Of a DNA stretch of 64,000 nucleotides, positions 16,237-25,331 are shown in pieces. The first letter of the stretch is position 1. Every line of letters begins with the position of its first letter. This DNA comes from an uncultured Prevotella sp. Its GTDB lineage: Bacteria; Bacteroidota; Bacteroidia; Bacteroidales; Bacteroidaceae. Where the stretch lies: the NCBI GenBank assembly GCA_905236755.1, contig CAJOCR010000001.1:124001-188000 (forward strand), given 5' to 3'. The notes under the pieces were generated by a model. That model saw only the letters and a list, made by a program, of their open reading frames with translations. It was not told where the DNA came from and searched no databases. Made by a program: the position numbers and the translations under genes.

Positions 16237-16677
16237 CTACTTTATTGCGATTTTACTTACACGACGTTCGTGACGACCGCCTTCAAAAGAAGCAGTAAAG
16301 AACTCATCAAGAATCTTTTCTGCTGTTTTATTATCAATGAAGCGACCAGGAAGAACAACTACGTTGGCATCATTGTGCTGACGGATAAGTTGAGCAACTT
16401 CCTTGTTCCATACCAAACCAGCACGAACACCCTGATGCTTGTTCAAAGTTATAGCCATGCCTTCACCCGAACCGCAGATGCCGATACCTGGATAAACTTC
16501 GCCACTTTCAATAGCTTCTGCCAATGGGTGAGCAAAATCTGGATAGTCAACACTCTCATCGCTGAATGTACCGAAATCCTTTACTGGATATCCTTTCTTT
16601 TCAAGATACTCAAGAACGAATTGCTTTAATGGGAAGCCTGCGTGATCGCTGGCTAAACCGACTGTTTTTACTTCCAT
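16237..16677 (-). CDS. rpiB: Ribose-5-phosphate isomerase B
   Basis: A 146-residue protein from the ATG at 16677 (MEVKTVGLASDHAGFPLKQF); the extra upstream codons lie in a GC-rich repeat and are unlikely to be used. The RpiB/LacA phosphate-binding start GLASDHAG, the anion-hole motif GICGSGEGMAITLNK and the catalytic Cys in GICGSG are present. It interconverts ribose 5-phosphate and ribulose 5-phosphate in the cytoplasm. It is next to tkt and the ara genes, so it belongs to pentose catabolism, matching the order in Bacteroides thetaiotaomicron. Confidence 0.95.
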   Translation of the reverse strand: MEVKTVGLASDHAGFPLKQFVLEYLEKKGYPVKDFGTFSDESVDYPDFAHPLAEAIESGEVYPGIGICGSGEGMAITLNKHQGVRAGLVWNKEVAQLIRQHNDANVVVLPGRFIDNKTAEKILDEFFTASFEGGRHERRVSKIAIK

Positions 16678-16693
16678 AGCGATTTGAATTTTA

Positions 16694-16750
16694 AAACCCT
16701 TCCCCCTTAACAAAGGTTTGCACCTTGATAAGAAGGACAGGGTAGGGGTT
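16694..16750. repeat. C-rich/G-rich flanked hairpin element
   Basis: cccttccccctt, then AAGGTttgcACCTT, then gacagggtaggggtt in the rpiB-tkt gap. The C-rich/hairpin/G-rich layout resembles elements at 40231-40260, 49111-49152, 54656-54785 and 56955-57005. Confidence 0.5.
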
Positions 16751-16758
16751 AAACAATA

Positions 16759-18780
16759 TTATTTCAACAAGTCAGTTACCTGCTTGTAAACATTCTCTGC
16801 TGTATAGCCGAGCTTCTCATCAAGAACCTTGTAAGGTGCTGAGAAACCAAATGACTCAAGTCCCCAGATAGTACCTTCTGCCTCTGGTACAAGACCGAGA
16901 AGGTTTACAGGAAGACCTGCTGTAAGACCGAACTTCTTAACCTCGTGTGGAAGAACAGAAAGCTGGTACTCCTTAGTCTGCTGACGGAAGAGGCCCTCTG
17001 AAGGAACACTTACAATGCGAACCTTCTTGCCATCCTTGCGAAGCAGTTCAGCACCTGCAACAAGAGTAGAAACCTCTGAACCTGTAGCTACGAGGATTAC
17101 ATCTGGATTCTCATCTGAACCAGCTACGATGTAACCACCCTTAGCTGCCTGACTGTAGTCGTTGCCCTCTGGCAGATTGTTGATATTCTGACGAGAAAGG
17201 ATAAGTGCTGTAGGAGTTGACATATTCTCCATAGCAAGCTGCCAAGCTGCTGTTGTCTCCTTTGCATCTGCAGGACGAAGAACGAGTGTTGATGGCTTGC
17301 CTGAATGATTCTTCAGTTTCTCCATCAAACGAATCTGTGCTTCCTGCTCAACTGGCTCGTGGGTAGGACCATCCTCACCAACACGGAAGGCATCGTGAGT
17401 CCAAATGAACTTAACAGGAAGTTCCATGAGAGCTGCCATACGAACAGCTGGCTTCATATAGTCAGAGAATACAAAGAATGTACCACATGCTGGGATAACA
17501 CCACCGTGGAGTGCCATACCAATACAGCAGCAAGCCATTGTAAGCTCAGCAACACCAGCCTGGAAGAATGCACCTGTGAAATCGCCCTTTGTGAATGAGT
17601 GGGTCTTCTTCAAGAAACCGTCTGTCTTATCTGAGTTAGAAAGGTCGGCAGAAGCACAAATCATATTTGGAACCTGCTCAGCAAGTACACCAAGACAAGC
17701 TGCTGATGCTGAACGTGTTGCATCGTTGTCTTTCTGCTGTACCTTTGACCAGTCAACCTTTGGTGCCTTACCGCTGAACCATTCTGCCTGTGCAGCAGCC
17801 TTCTCTGGGTTAGCATCAGCCCAAGCCTTCTCCTCTGCATAGCGTTCTGCAACAATTGCTTCGAGTTCCTTAGCACGATTAGCATAGAGCTCCTTAACAT
17901 CGTCGAAGATAACGAATGGGTTCTCAGGATCACCACCGAGGTGTTTAATAGTGTTCTTATAAGCATCGCCACCGAGTGGAGCACCGTGAGTCTTGCAGTT
18001 TGCCTCGTAAGAAGAACCATCTTCCTTCAAAGCACCCTTACCCATGATACACTTACCGATGATAAGTGTTGGCTTGCCTTCTACCTTCTGAGCAGCATCA
18101 AGAGCCTGACGAATCTGAGCAGCATCATTACCTACGATTTCAATAACTTCCCAACCAAGAGCACGATACTTAGCTGCTGTGTCCTCAGTCATTACATCCT
18201 TGGTCTCGGTAGAGAGCTGGATATCGTTAGAGTCGTAGAACATAATCAGGTTGTCGAGACCAAGAGTAGCAGCAATACGGGCACCACCCTGTGAAATCTC
18301 TTCCTGAATACCACCATCTGAAATATATGCGTAAATTGTTTCCTTAGCGAAAGTAGGGTTGCCAGTGTGAGCAGCCAAGAACTTAGCAGCAATAGCAGCA
18401 CCTACAGCAAATACGTGACCCTGACCAAGAGGACCAGAAGTGTTCTCAATACCACGTGCAATCTCAAACTCTGGGTGGCCAGTTGTTGGAGAACCCCACT
18501 GGCGAAGCTGCTTCAACTCTTCAATAGAGAACTTGCCGATAAGTGCAAGCTGAGAGTAGAGCATAGGAGCCATGTGACCTGGATCGAGATAGAAACGGTC
18601 GCGACCTACCCATGAAGGGTTCTTTGGGTCGTATTTTAGATACTCTGAATACAATACGTTGATGAAATCAGCACCACCCATAGCACCACCTGGGTGACCT
18701 GACTTTGCTTTTTCTACCATTGAAGCAGCCAAAATACGGATATTGTCGGCTGCATGATTCATTACTTTAATGTCGTTCAT
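16759..18780 (-). CDS. tkt: Transketolase
   Basis: A 673-residue thiamine-diphosphate enzyme of the non-oxidative pentose-phosphate pathway. It has the N-terminal substrate-channel motif EKAKSGHPGGAMGGADF, a ThDP/Mg site (ISDGGIQEEISQGG, with the N of NDIQ following), and the pyrimidine-domain motif FRVGEDGPTHEPVEQ. The length is normal. It lies 78 bases from rpiB and just upstream of the arabinose genes; it processes xylulose-5-phosphate made by AraD. Confidence 0.97.
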   Translation of the reverse strand: MNDIKVMNHAADNIRILAASMVEKAKSGHPGGAMGGADFINVLYSEYLKYDPKNPSWVGRDRFYLDPGHMAPMLYSQLALIGKFSIEELKQLRQWGSPTTGHPEFEIARGIENTSGPLGQGHVFAVGAAIAAKFLAAHTGNPTFAKETIYAYISDGGIQEEISQGGARIAATLGLDNLIMFYDSNDIQLSTETKDVMTEDTAAKYRALGWEVIEIVGNDAAQIRQALDAAQKVEGKPTLIIGKCIMGKGALKEDGSSYEANCKTHGAPLGGDAYKNTIKHLGGDPENPFVIFDDVKELYANRAKELEAIVAERYAEEKAWADANPEKAAAQAEWFSGKAPKVDWSKVQQKDNDATRSASAACLGVLAEQVPNMICASADLSNSDKTDGFLKKTHSFTKGDFTGAFFQAGVAELTMACCCIGMALHGGVIPACGTFFVFSDYMKPAVRMAALMELPVKFIWTHDAFRVGEDGPTHEPVEQEAQIRLMEKLKNHSGKPSTLVLRPADAKETTAAWQLAMENMSTPTALILSRQNINNLPEGNDYSQAAKGGYIVAGSDENPDVILVATGSEVSTLVAGAELLRKDGKKVRIVSVPSEGLFRQQTKEYQLSVLPHEVKKFGLTAGLPVNLLGLVPEAEGTIWGLESFGFSAPYKVLDEKLGYTAENVYKQVTDLLK

Positions 18781-18810
18781 TTTAATATTAATAAGTTTTC
18801 TACAAATATA

Positions 18811-20382
18811 CTATTTTAAATTCAATACAACGATTGATTTTGCTGGAATTTTCACTGAAACCTTGTTTTTCTTTACTTTGGCATCTTTGAAAGCTGCTGG
18901 TGTAACCTTGTTAGGATTATCAAAATCGTTATATGTCTTTATATCTTTACTTGTGAGAATCTCACCTTCGAAACTCTTGATATTAGCGCCATCAAGAACG
19001 ATTTCCACTTCCTGCTTCTTGTCAAGGCTTGGGTTTACAAGAGAAATTATGTAACCGCCATCCTGCTTCTTTGCTGCAGATGCTGATACGGCTGGAATAA
19101 CTCCATCAACCATATTCTGCATGTGACCGCCTTCTACAGGAATATAATCTGATTTCACTTCTGTTGGGAGATATGTTGCTTCCTGAAAACCATTATACAT
19201 GCGGAAAACATGATAGGTTGGTGTGAGAACCATATGACCATTTCCCTTAGTATCGGTGAGTACCATTGACTGGAGTACATTGGCAATCTGTGCAATATTT
19301 GCCATCTTTACTCTATCTGTGTGACGCTGGAAAATATTCAAGGAAAGAGCTGCTACCATAGCATCGCGCATGGTGTTCTGCTGATAGAGATGACCAGGAG
19401 TAGTGCCTGGTTCCTCGTCCCACCATGTTCCCCATTCGTCAACAAGAAGACCAATCTTCTTCTGTGGGTCTTTCTCGTCCATGATATCAGAATGTTTCTT
19501 GATAACATCCTCTATCTGGAGACTCTTACCAATGGTGTAGTAATACTCATCGTTGCTGAACTTTGTTGCAGAAAGTTTTGAACCTTCCCAACCCTTTACT
19601 GTGTAATAATGTAGTGAAAGACCAGCCATCTTGTCACCAATATTATTCATCAGCACTTTTGTCCAGTCGTAGTCATAATCACTTGCTCCAGAAGCAATCT
19701 TGTAGAGGTTGTGATTGTCGTAGTTGCGACAATAAGTAGAGTAGCGACGATAGAGATCGGCATAATACTCAGGACGCATGTTTCCACCGCAACCCCAGCT
19801 TTCGTTTCCTACACCAAGATACTTCACATTCCATGATTTCTCACGGCCGTTCTTACGACGAAGATTTGCCATTGGTGTATCACCATCTGATGTCATATAC
19901 TCAACCCACTTGGCAAGCTCTTCTACAGAACCACTACCTACATTGCCAGAGATATATGGCTCTGCACCAATAAGTTCACAGAGGTTAAGAAACTCGTGAG
20001 TACCAAAAGAGTTATCCTCTATTGTTCCACCCCAGTTATTGTTCTGCATCTTTGGACGCTGACTGCGAGGACCAATACCATCGCGCCAATGATACTCATC
20101 AGCAAAACAACCTCCAGGCCAGCGAAGAACAGGCACCTTAAGGTCTTTTAGAGCTTTCAGCACATCATTGCGATAACCATCGGTATTTGGGATCTTTGAC
20201 TCTGGACCTACCCACAGACCACCATAGATACAAGTACCTAAATGCTCAGCAAACTGTCCATAGATTTCTTTGTTAATCTTATTTGCACCTTTGTTGGCAC
20301 GAATAGTAACAGTTGCATCCTGGGCAGACATTGTTGCTGACAATGCTGCACACAGGATTGTTGAAGTGATAAAACGCTTCAT
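18811..20382 (-). CDS. GH51 alpha-L-arabinofuranosidase, exported
   Basis: A 523-residue protein with a signal peptide ([21 protein letters not shown]). The (beta/alpha)8 domain has the acid/base E194 in [11 protein letters not shown] and the nucleophile E316 in [10 protein letters not shown], and a C-terminal beta-sandwich follows. It releases terminal arabinofuranose from arabinan or arabinoxylan oligosaccharides, probably in the periplasm. It is 21 bases downstream of araB, tying oligosaccharide trimming to arabinose catabolism. Confidence 0.95.
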   Translation of the reverse strand: MKRFITSTILCAALSATMSAQDATVTIRANKGANKINKEIYGQFAEHLGTCIYGGLWVGPESKIPNTDGYRNDVLKALKDLKVPVLRWPGGCFADEYHWRDGIGPRSQRPKMQNNNWGGTIEDNSFGTHEFLNLCELIGAEPYISGNVGSGSVEELAKWVEYMTSDGDTPMANLRRKNGREKSWNVKYLGVGNESWGCGGNMRPEYYADLYRRYSTYCRNYDNHNLYKIASGASDYDYDWTKVLMNNIGDKMAGLSLHYYTVKGWEGSKLSATKFSNDEYYYTIGKSLQIEDVIKKHSDIMDEKDPQKKIGLLVDEWGTWWDEEPGTTPGHLYQQNTMRDAMVAALSLNIFQRHTDRVKMANIAQIANVLQSMVLTDTKGNGHMVLTPTYHVFRMYNGFQEATYLPTEVKSDYIPVEGGHMQNMVDGVIPAVSASAAKKQDGGYIISLVNPSLDKKQEVEIVLDGANIKSFEGEILTSKDIKTYNDFDNPNKVTPAAFKDAKVKKNKVSVKIPAKSIVVLNLK

Positions 20383-20403
20383 AATGTTTTAGTTATTAGT
20401 TGT

Positions 20404-22032
20404 TTAATTCTTATTTTCGGTTGCTGCCTTTTCAATGGCAAGTCCCTTCTTGTAGTTTTCAATATAGGCATTGAAACCTGCTACATCTTCAGGAACAGGA
20501 GCTATCTCTACACCTGTGTTACCAGCAAAAACAACTTCATCAAGCCAATCTGCAAGATTAAGCTTCTTTTCGTTATTCACAAGATAAGAGGCAAGAAGGG
20601 CAATACCCCAGGCGCCACCTTCACCTGCTGTTTCCATAACAGAGATAGGGGAGTTGAGAGCTGCAGCAAGAATACGCTGACCTACAACAGGAGTCTTGAA
20701 CAAACCTCCGTGACCTGTTATACGGTCAACCTTAATCTTCTCTTCGTTGAAAAGAACATCGTTTCCAAGCTTCAACACAGCTACTGTTGCGTATAGGTTT
20801 GTGCGAATGAAGTTGGCAAGGTTAAATTTGTCATTGGCAGAACGTACCACCAAAGGACGACCTTCCTGGAGTCCTGCTACTGGTTCACCAGAGATATAGT
20901 TATAAGAGAGTACACCACCACAATCTGCATTACCAGTAAGAGCGTGATTATACAATTTGCTGTATATCTCGTTCATATCTACTGGAATACCAAGTAGTTG
21001 CTGGTATTCCTTAAAGAGTTTTACCCACGCATTGATATCTGAGGTACAGTTGTTACAGTGAACCATAGCCACAAGAGAACCGTCAGGAGTAGTTACCATA
21101 TCAATCATCTCGTTTGGCTTAGAGAGGTCTTTCTCAAGCACAATCATTGAGAATGAAGATGTACCTGCCGACACATTACCTGTGCGCTGCTTAACAGCAT
21201 TTGTTGCTACCATTCCTGTACCTGCATCGCCCTCAGGAGGACAGAGTGGGCAACCACCCTTCAGATGACCTGAAATATCAAGACGCTGTGCACCATGCTC
21301 TGTTAGCGTACCCGCAGTCTCACCAGCCGAGAGACTCTTTGGAAGTATATCTTCAAGTTTCCACGAGTAGCCCTTAGGAGCAATAAGTTCATCGAACTTC
21401 TTCACCATCTCGGCATTATAAGTCTTTGTTTCTGGATCAACAGGAATCATACCAGAGGCATCGCCTACACCAAGAACCTTTTCACCTGTAAGGCGCCAGT
21501 GGATATATCCGGCAAGAGTGGTAAGGTAAGTGATGTCGTTCACATGCTCTTCGCCATTGAGAATGGCCTGATAAAGGTGAGAGATTGACCAACGAAGAGG
21601 TATGTTGTAGTTGAAAAGCTTTGAAAGTTTGGCAGCTGCTTCACCGGTATTGGTGTTACGCCATGTACGGAAAGGAACGAGAATTTTCTCAGCCTCGCCA
21701 GCAGGAGCTCCCTTGGAAGCTGTGCCTGTAGGTCCGAAAGCCATATAACCATGCATCATGGCAGAGATACCTATTGATGCAAGATGTTCGATTTCGCAGT
21801 CGTATTCATTAATTACATTCTTGCGAAGATTAGCGTATGCATCTTCAAGACCAAACCAGATTGCTTCTGTGCTGTATGTCCACAAACCATCCACGAGTTG
21901 GTTTTCCCATTCGTGATCACCTTGTGCTATTGGCTTGTTTTCCTGGTCAATGAGAACTGCCTTTATGCGGGTAGAGCCAAACTCGATACCGAGGATGGCT
22001 TTACCACTTTGGATTGTTTCTTTTGCTGTCAT
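20404..22032 (-). CDS. araB: L-ribulokinase (FGGY family)
   Basis: A 542-residue FGGY kinase. The N-terminal ATPase fold begins AILGIEFGSTRIKAVLID and the C-terminal domain carries DRITGHGGLFKTPVVGQRIL and GEGGAWGIALLASYL. Homologues in Bacteroides are often labelled xylulose kinase, but the position directly after araA (2-base gap) supports ribulokinase. It makes L-ribulose 5-phosphate for AraD. Confidence 0.93.
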   Translation of the reverse strand: MTAKETIQSGKAILGIEFGSTRIKAVLIDQENKPIAQGDHEWENQLVDGLWTYSTEAIWFGLEDAYANLRKNVINEYDCEIEHLASIGISAMMHGYMAFGPTGTASKGAPAGEAEKILVPFRTWRNTNTGEAAAKLSKLFNYNIPLRWSISHLYQAILNGEEHVNDITYLTTLAGYIHWRLTGEKVLGVGDASGMIPVDPETKTYNAEMVKKFDELIAPKGYSWKLEDILPKSLSAGETAGTLTEHGAQRLDISGHLKGGCPLCPPEGDAGTGMVATNAVKQRTGNVSAGTSSFSMIVLEKDLSKPNEMIDMVTTPDGSLVAMVHCNNCTSDINAWVKLFKEYQQLLGIPVDMNEIYSKLYNHALTGNADCGGVLSYNYISGEPVAGLQEGRPLVVRSANDKFNLANFIRTNLYATVAVLKLGNDVLFNEEKIKVDRITGHGGLFKTPVVGQRILAAALNSPISVMETAGEGGAWGIALLASYLVNNEKKLNLADWLDEVVFAGNTGVEIAPVPEDVAGFNAYIENYKKGLAIEKAATENKN

Positions 22033-22034
22033 AA

Positions 22035-23573
22035 TTACATCAATGATTTGTTAAGCATGAAATAGATCTCGTTGTTGCGGAGATTCTGCTTGAAGTCATA
22101 GATATTGGTGTTCTTGTTTATCTTAACATATTCTATGCCAAGCATTTCTGCGAAATCCTCCCAGTATTCCTCGGTGATGTCGTAAGAGAATGCGCTGTGG
22201 TGTGTACCACCAGCAAGAATCCATGCACCTGCACCAATCTCGAATGTTGGCTGAGGAACCCACAATGCTGAAGCTACAGGTAGCTTTGGCATTGGCTTTG
22301 GCTCAATACATTCTACTTCCTGAGAGATAAGACGGAAACGGTTGCCAAGATCAACAACAGTAGCCTTTATACCACGACCTGTCTTTGATGTGAAAACAAG
22401 GCGAGCTGTCTGCTGCTTGCGAATACCAATACCGAGGAAGTGTACCTCGAGCTTTGGTTTGTCTGAAGCAATAAGTGGACATACCTCAAGCATGTGGCTC
22501 TGCAAACAAGACGAACGATCGCCAGCGAAGTTTAGTGTGTAGTCCTCAAGGAAAGAGCAACCTGTTGACATTCCCTGCTGAATAACGTAGAGAGTGCGAT
22601 ACAGACAAGCAGTCTTCCAGTCACCTTCAGCACCAAAACCAATTCCCTCAGCCATGAGACGCTGAGAAGCAAGACCTGGTATCTGGTCGAAACCAACAAA
22701 GTTTGGATCGTTGATGTCTGCATCACCAAGGTCGTCAAAGTTGGTTGTGAAAGCTGTAGCGCCTTCATCTTTCAATACACGACGCAAAGCAATTTCGGCC
22801 TTGGCAGAGTTCTTCACCTTCTCCCAGTAAACTTCTTCGCCACTTTCGTCAATCTTTATAGTGTAGAGCTTCTTATACTCTTCAACAAGGGCATCTGCTT
22901 CTGCATCTGTAACCTTCTTGTAGTATTCCATCAAAGAAGAGACAGGGTAGTAGTCAACGTGATAACCTAAACGTTGCTCGAATTCTACACGATCACCATC
23001 GGTAACGGCAACATTGTTCATGTTCATACCAAACATCAAGCAGCGAACATTCTTTGTATCTGCAACACCTGCAGCTACACGTGCCCACACAGCAATCTTC
23101 TTCTGTGCCTCTTCGCTCTTCCAATAACCGCAAACAACCTTGCGAGGAACGCGCATACGTGTGCAGATGTGGCCGAACTCAATATCACCATGTGCACTCT
23201 GATTGAGGTTCATGAAATCCATATCCATAGTGTCCCATGGAATTTCTGCATTATACTGAGTATGGAAGTGGAGTAGTGGCTTCTGGAGAGCCTGAAGACC
23301 TTTGATCCACATCTTTGCAGGTGAGAAGGTGTGCATCCATGTGATGATACCTACACACTTTTCATCATTATTGGCTGCCTTCATGATAGCTTCTACTTCC
23401 TTAGAGCTATTGGCTGTGCCTTTATATACTATCTTTACAGGAATATTACCAGAGTTGTTGAGTCCTTCTACCATTTCTTTTGAATGGCCATCAACCTGAA
23501 CAACTGCATCACCTCCATAGAGAAGCTGTGCACCTGTTACAAACCATACTTCTGAATTTTCAAATGCTTTCAT
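22035..23573 (-). CDS. araA: L-arabinose isomerase
   Basis: A 512-residue cytoplasmic enzyme converting L-arabinose to L-ribulose. It starts with VWFVTGAQLLYGGDAV and keeps the metal/catalytic region (GFGAEGDWKTACLYRTLYV; SFLEDYTLNF; HHSAFSYDITEEYWEDFAEM). The length is normal for AraA. It is co-transcribed with araB. Confidence 0.97.
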   Translation of the reverse strand: MKAFENSEVWFVTGAQLLYGGDAVVQVDGHSKEMVEGLNNSGNIPVKIVYKGTANSSKEVEAIMKAANNDEKCVGIITWMHTFSPAKMWIKGLQALQKPLLHFHTQYNAEIPWDTMDMDFMNLNQSAHGDIEFGHICTRMRVPRKVVCGYWKSEEAQKKIAVWARVAAGVADTKNVRCLMFGMNMNNVAVTDGDRVEFEQRLGYHVDYYPVSSLMEYYKKVTDAEADALVEEYKKLYTIKIDESGEEVYWEKVKNSAKAEIALRRVLKDEGATAFTTNFDDLGDADINDPNFVGFDQIPGLASQRLMAEGIGFGAEGDWKTACLYRTLYVIQQGMSTGCSFLEDYTLNFAGDRSSCLQSHMLEVCPLIASDKPKLEVHFLGIGIRKQQTARLVFTSKTGRGIKATVVDLGNRFRLISQEVECIEPKPMPKLPVASALWVPQPTFEIGAGAWILAGGTHHSAFSYDITEEYWEDFAEMLGIEYVKINKNTNIYDFKQNLRNNEIYFMLNKSLM

Positions 23574-23658
23574 TTTTTTGCGATTTATTTTTATGCTCCA
23601 TATTTCATTCGAAATGATGGAGAAAGTTTATTTTTTGAAATTATTGAATTTGAATTCT

Positions 23659-24357
23659 TTATTTCTTTTTCTGACCATAGTAGGCATTTGGACCATGCTT
23701 GCGGTTGAAATGCTTCTCAACGAGGAGAGGATTCATTGTTGTGTTAGGATTAACACTAAATGAAATGAAAGCCATCTTAGCTACCTGCTCTGCTACAACA
23801 GCATGATATACTGCTTCATCTGCATTCTTACCCCATGTGAATGGACCATGGTTCTTTACCAACACGCCTGGAGTGTGTACAGGATTGATGTTGTCCTTCT
23901 TGAACTTGTCAACAATAACAACACCTGTGTTATATTCGTATTCGTCCATCTGATCCTTTGTCATTGCATCTGTGCAAGGAATTGAATCGTGGAAATAATC
24001 AGCATGCGTTGTTCCTATGCTTGGAATGTCCTTGCCTGCCTGTGCCCATGCTGTTGCATAGGTAGAGTGTGTGTGAACAACACCACCCACTTCTGGGAAG
24101 TTGCGATAGATAACCAAGTGTGTTGGTGTATCTGAAGAAGGGTTCAAATCGCCCTCTACTACTTTTCCGGTAGCGAGATCAACAACAACCATGTCTGAAG
24201 CTTTCATAGTGTCGTAGTCAACACCTGAAGGCTTAATGACAACAAGACCTTTTTCACGGTCGATACCTGAAACGTTTCCCCATGTGAAGAGAACGAGATT
24301 ATGTTTTACAAGGTCAAGGTTTGCCTTGAAAACTTTTTCTTTTAATTCTTCCAGCAT
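23659..24357 (-). CDS. araD: L-ribulose-5-phosphate 4-epimerase
   Basis: A 232-residue class II aldolase-fold epimerase. It has the phosphate-binding GNVSGID near the N-terminus, the metal ligands in [15 protein letters not shown] and the late His in [19 protein letters not shown]. It yields D-xylulose 5-phosphate. It is 85 bases upstream of araA in the same direction and 66 bases downstream of araR. Confidence 0.97.
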   Translation of the reverse strand: MLEELKEKVFKANLDLVKHNLVLFTWGNVSGIDREKGLVVIKPSGVDYDTMKASDMVVVDLATGKVVEGDLNPSSDTPTHLVIYRNFPEVGGVVHTHSTYATAWAQAGKDIPSIGTTHADYFHDSIPCTDAMTKDQMDEYEYNTGVVIVDKFKKDNINPVHTPGVLVKNHGPFTWGKNADEAVYHAVVAEQVAKMAFISFSVNPNTTMNPLLVEKHFNRKHGPNAYYGQKKK

Positions 24358-24423
24358 TGTTATATATTGTTTTGTAGTTTGAAATATCTAATTATTATGA
24401 ATTGTCAAATATGGAGGAGAATC

Positions 24424-25101
24424 CTATAGTTTAAATGTTGGATCCTGCGAGTAAACCTTTTTGTTGAAACGATAAAGTGCTGCACCTCTCTTCGAAGTGA
24501 GTTTATCTATCAACTCGGTTTTCTCAATGAAATCAATCTGTTTGATGCGCTTACGGAAATTGCGCTTGTCGATTTCTTCTCCCAATACAGCCTCATACAC
24601 TTTCTGTAACTGTGTAAGGGTGAACAGATCGGGAAGTAGGTTGAAACTTAATGGTTCTGTATTTATTCTACGGCGAAGCATTCCTATTGCCTTGCCAACC
24701 ATTTCATTATGATCGGAATAGAGCTTTGGCATATCCTCAAGATTTACCCACTCTAAACCATGTTGTATGCGAAGACTATCATCATAGTCATTCACGTTTA
24801 TCAGAGCGCAATATGCCACAGAGATAACGCGCTCTCCTGGGTCGCGGTCGATAGCTCCGAAAGCTCCAACCTGTCTCATGTATAGTTTCTTTAGTCCAGT
24901 AAGTTCTAAAAGTACTCTGTTGGCTGCATCTTCAAGACATTCCTTGGCACCAACAAAGCCTCCGTAGAGCGACCATTCGCCTCTACCTGGATCCATCTGT
25001 CGACGTCCTATGAGCAACTTCAGTTTGTCACCTTCAAAACCAAAAACAATACAGTCCACAGAAACAAGCACTTTTGAGTGCTCACCATAAAATCCAGTCA
25101 T
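24424..25101 (-). CDS. araR: Nudix-fold (NrtR-family) arabinose regulator AraR
   Basis: A 225-residue protein. The N-terminal ~140 residues are a Nudix fold whose box is degenerate: GGFVGAKECLEDAANRVLLEL keeps the G-x5-E start, but the REUxEE core reads RVLLEL, so hydrolysis is unlikely. The C-terminal ~80 residues (YEAVLGEEIDKRNFRKRIKQ) are the winged helix of NrtR-type repressors. A Nudix-like AraR that senses L-arabinose is established for Bacteroides thetaiotaomicron in the same gene order. It probably represses the ara genes and nearby sugar genes. Confidence 0.92.
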   Translation of the reverse strand: MTGFYGEHSKVLVSVDCIVFGFEGDKLKLLIGRRQMDPGRGEWSLYGGFVGAKECLEDAANRVLLELTGLKKLYMRQVGAFGAIDRDPGERVISVAYCALINVNDYDDSLRIQHGLEWVNLEDMPKLYSDHNEMVGKAIGMLRRRINTEPLSFNLLPDLFTLTQLQKVYEAVLGEEIDKRNFRKRIKQIDFIEKTELIDKLTSKRGAALYRFNKKVYSQDPTFKL

Positions 25102-25158
25102 ACTTTATTTTTTTATTGATTCAAGTTTCTTAATTCTTAACATTACGCTTCTTTTATA

Positions 25159-25202
25159 CCTCTATAATTCCTTTATAATGCCTCTATAATGCGTCTATAT
25201 CG
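25159..25202. repeat. Four 11-bp tandem units upstream of araR
   Basis: Plus-strand units CCTCTATAATT, CCTTTATAATG, CCTCTATAATG, CGTCTATATCG, 58-101 bases upstream of the araR start. One unit spans about one helical turn. They match the frame CCTnnnnnATG of units at 6582-6614 (as reverse complement) and 37738-37781. The remaining gap (25102-25331) is AT-rich with no ORF. Confidence 0.75.
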
Positions 25203-25293
25203 AATATTATCTTGCTTGTTTTTTATTTTTATTACAAAATGTTTTTTTATAAGAACAAGATTATTTTTATATGAGTAGAATCGTAAGGTATAA

Positions 25294-25313
25294 CCCTCTC
25301 CCGAAGGAGAGGG
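25294..25313 (-). terminator. UUCG-loop hairpin after the symporter gene
   Basis: A perfect 8-bp stem CCCTCTCC/GGAGAGGG; on the minus strand the loop is TTCG closed by C-G, the very stable C(UUCG)G tetraloop. It lies 18 bases after the symporter stop. The T-tract is weak (TTATACC), so it may serve as a 3' end block. Confidence 0.65.
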
Positions 25314-25331
25314 CTGTATTGCGTTTGTTTT

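Noticed and set aside
25102..25331. A small gene or riboswitch in the araR upstream region
   Set aside because: No ORF with a start and coding character, and no recognisable riboswitch fold; only the 11-bp array and a terminator hairpin are supported.
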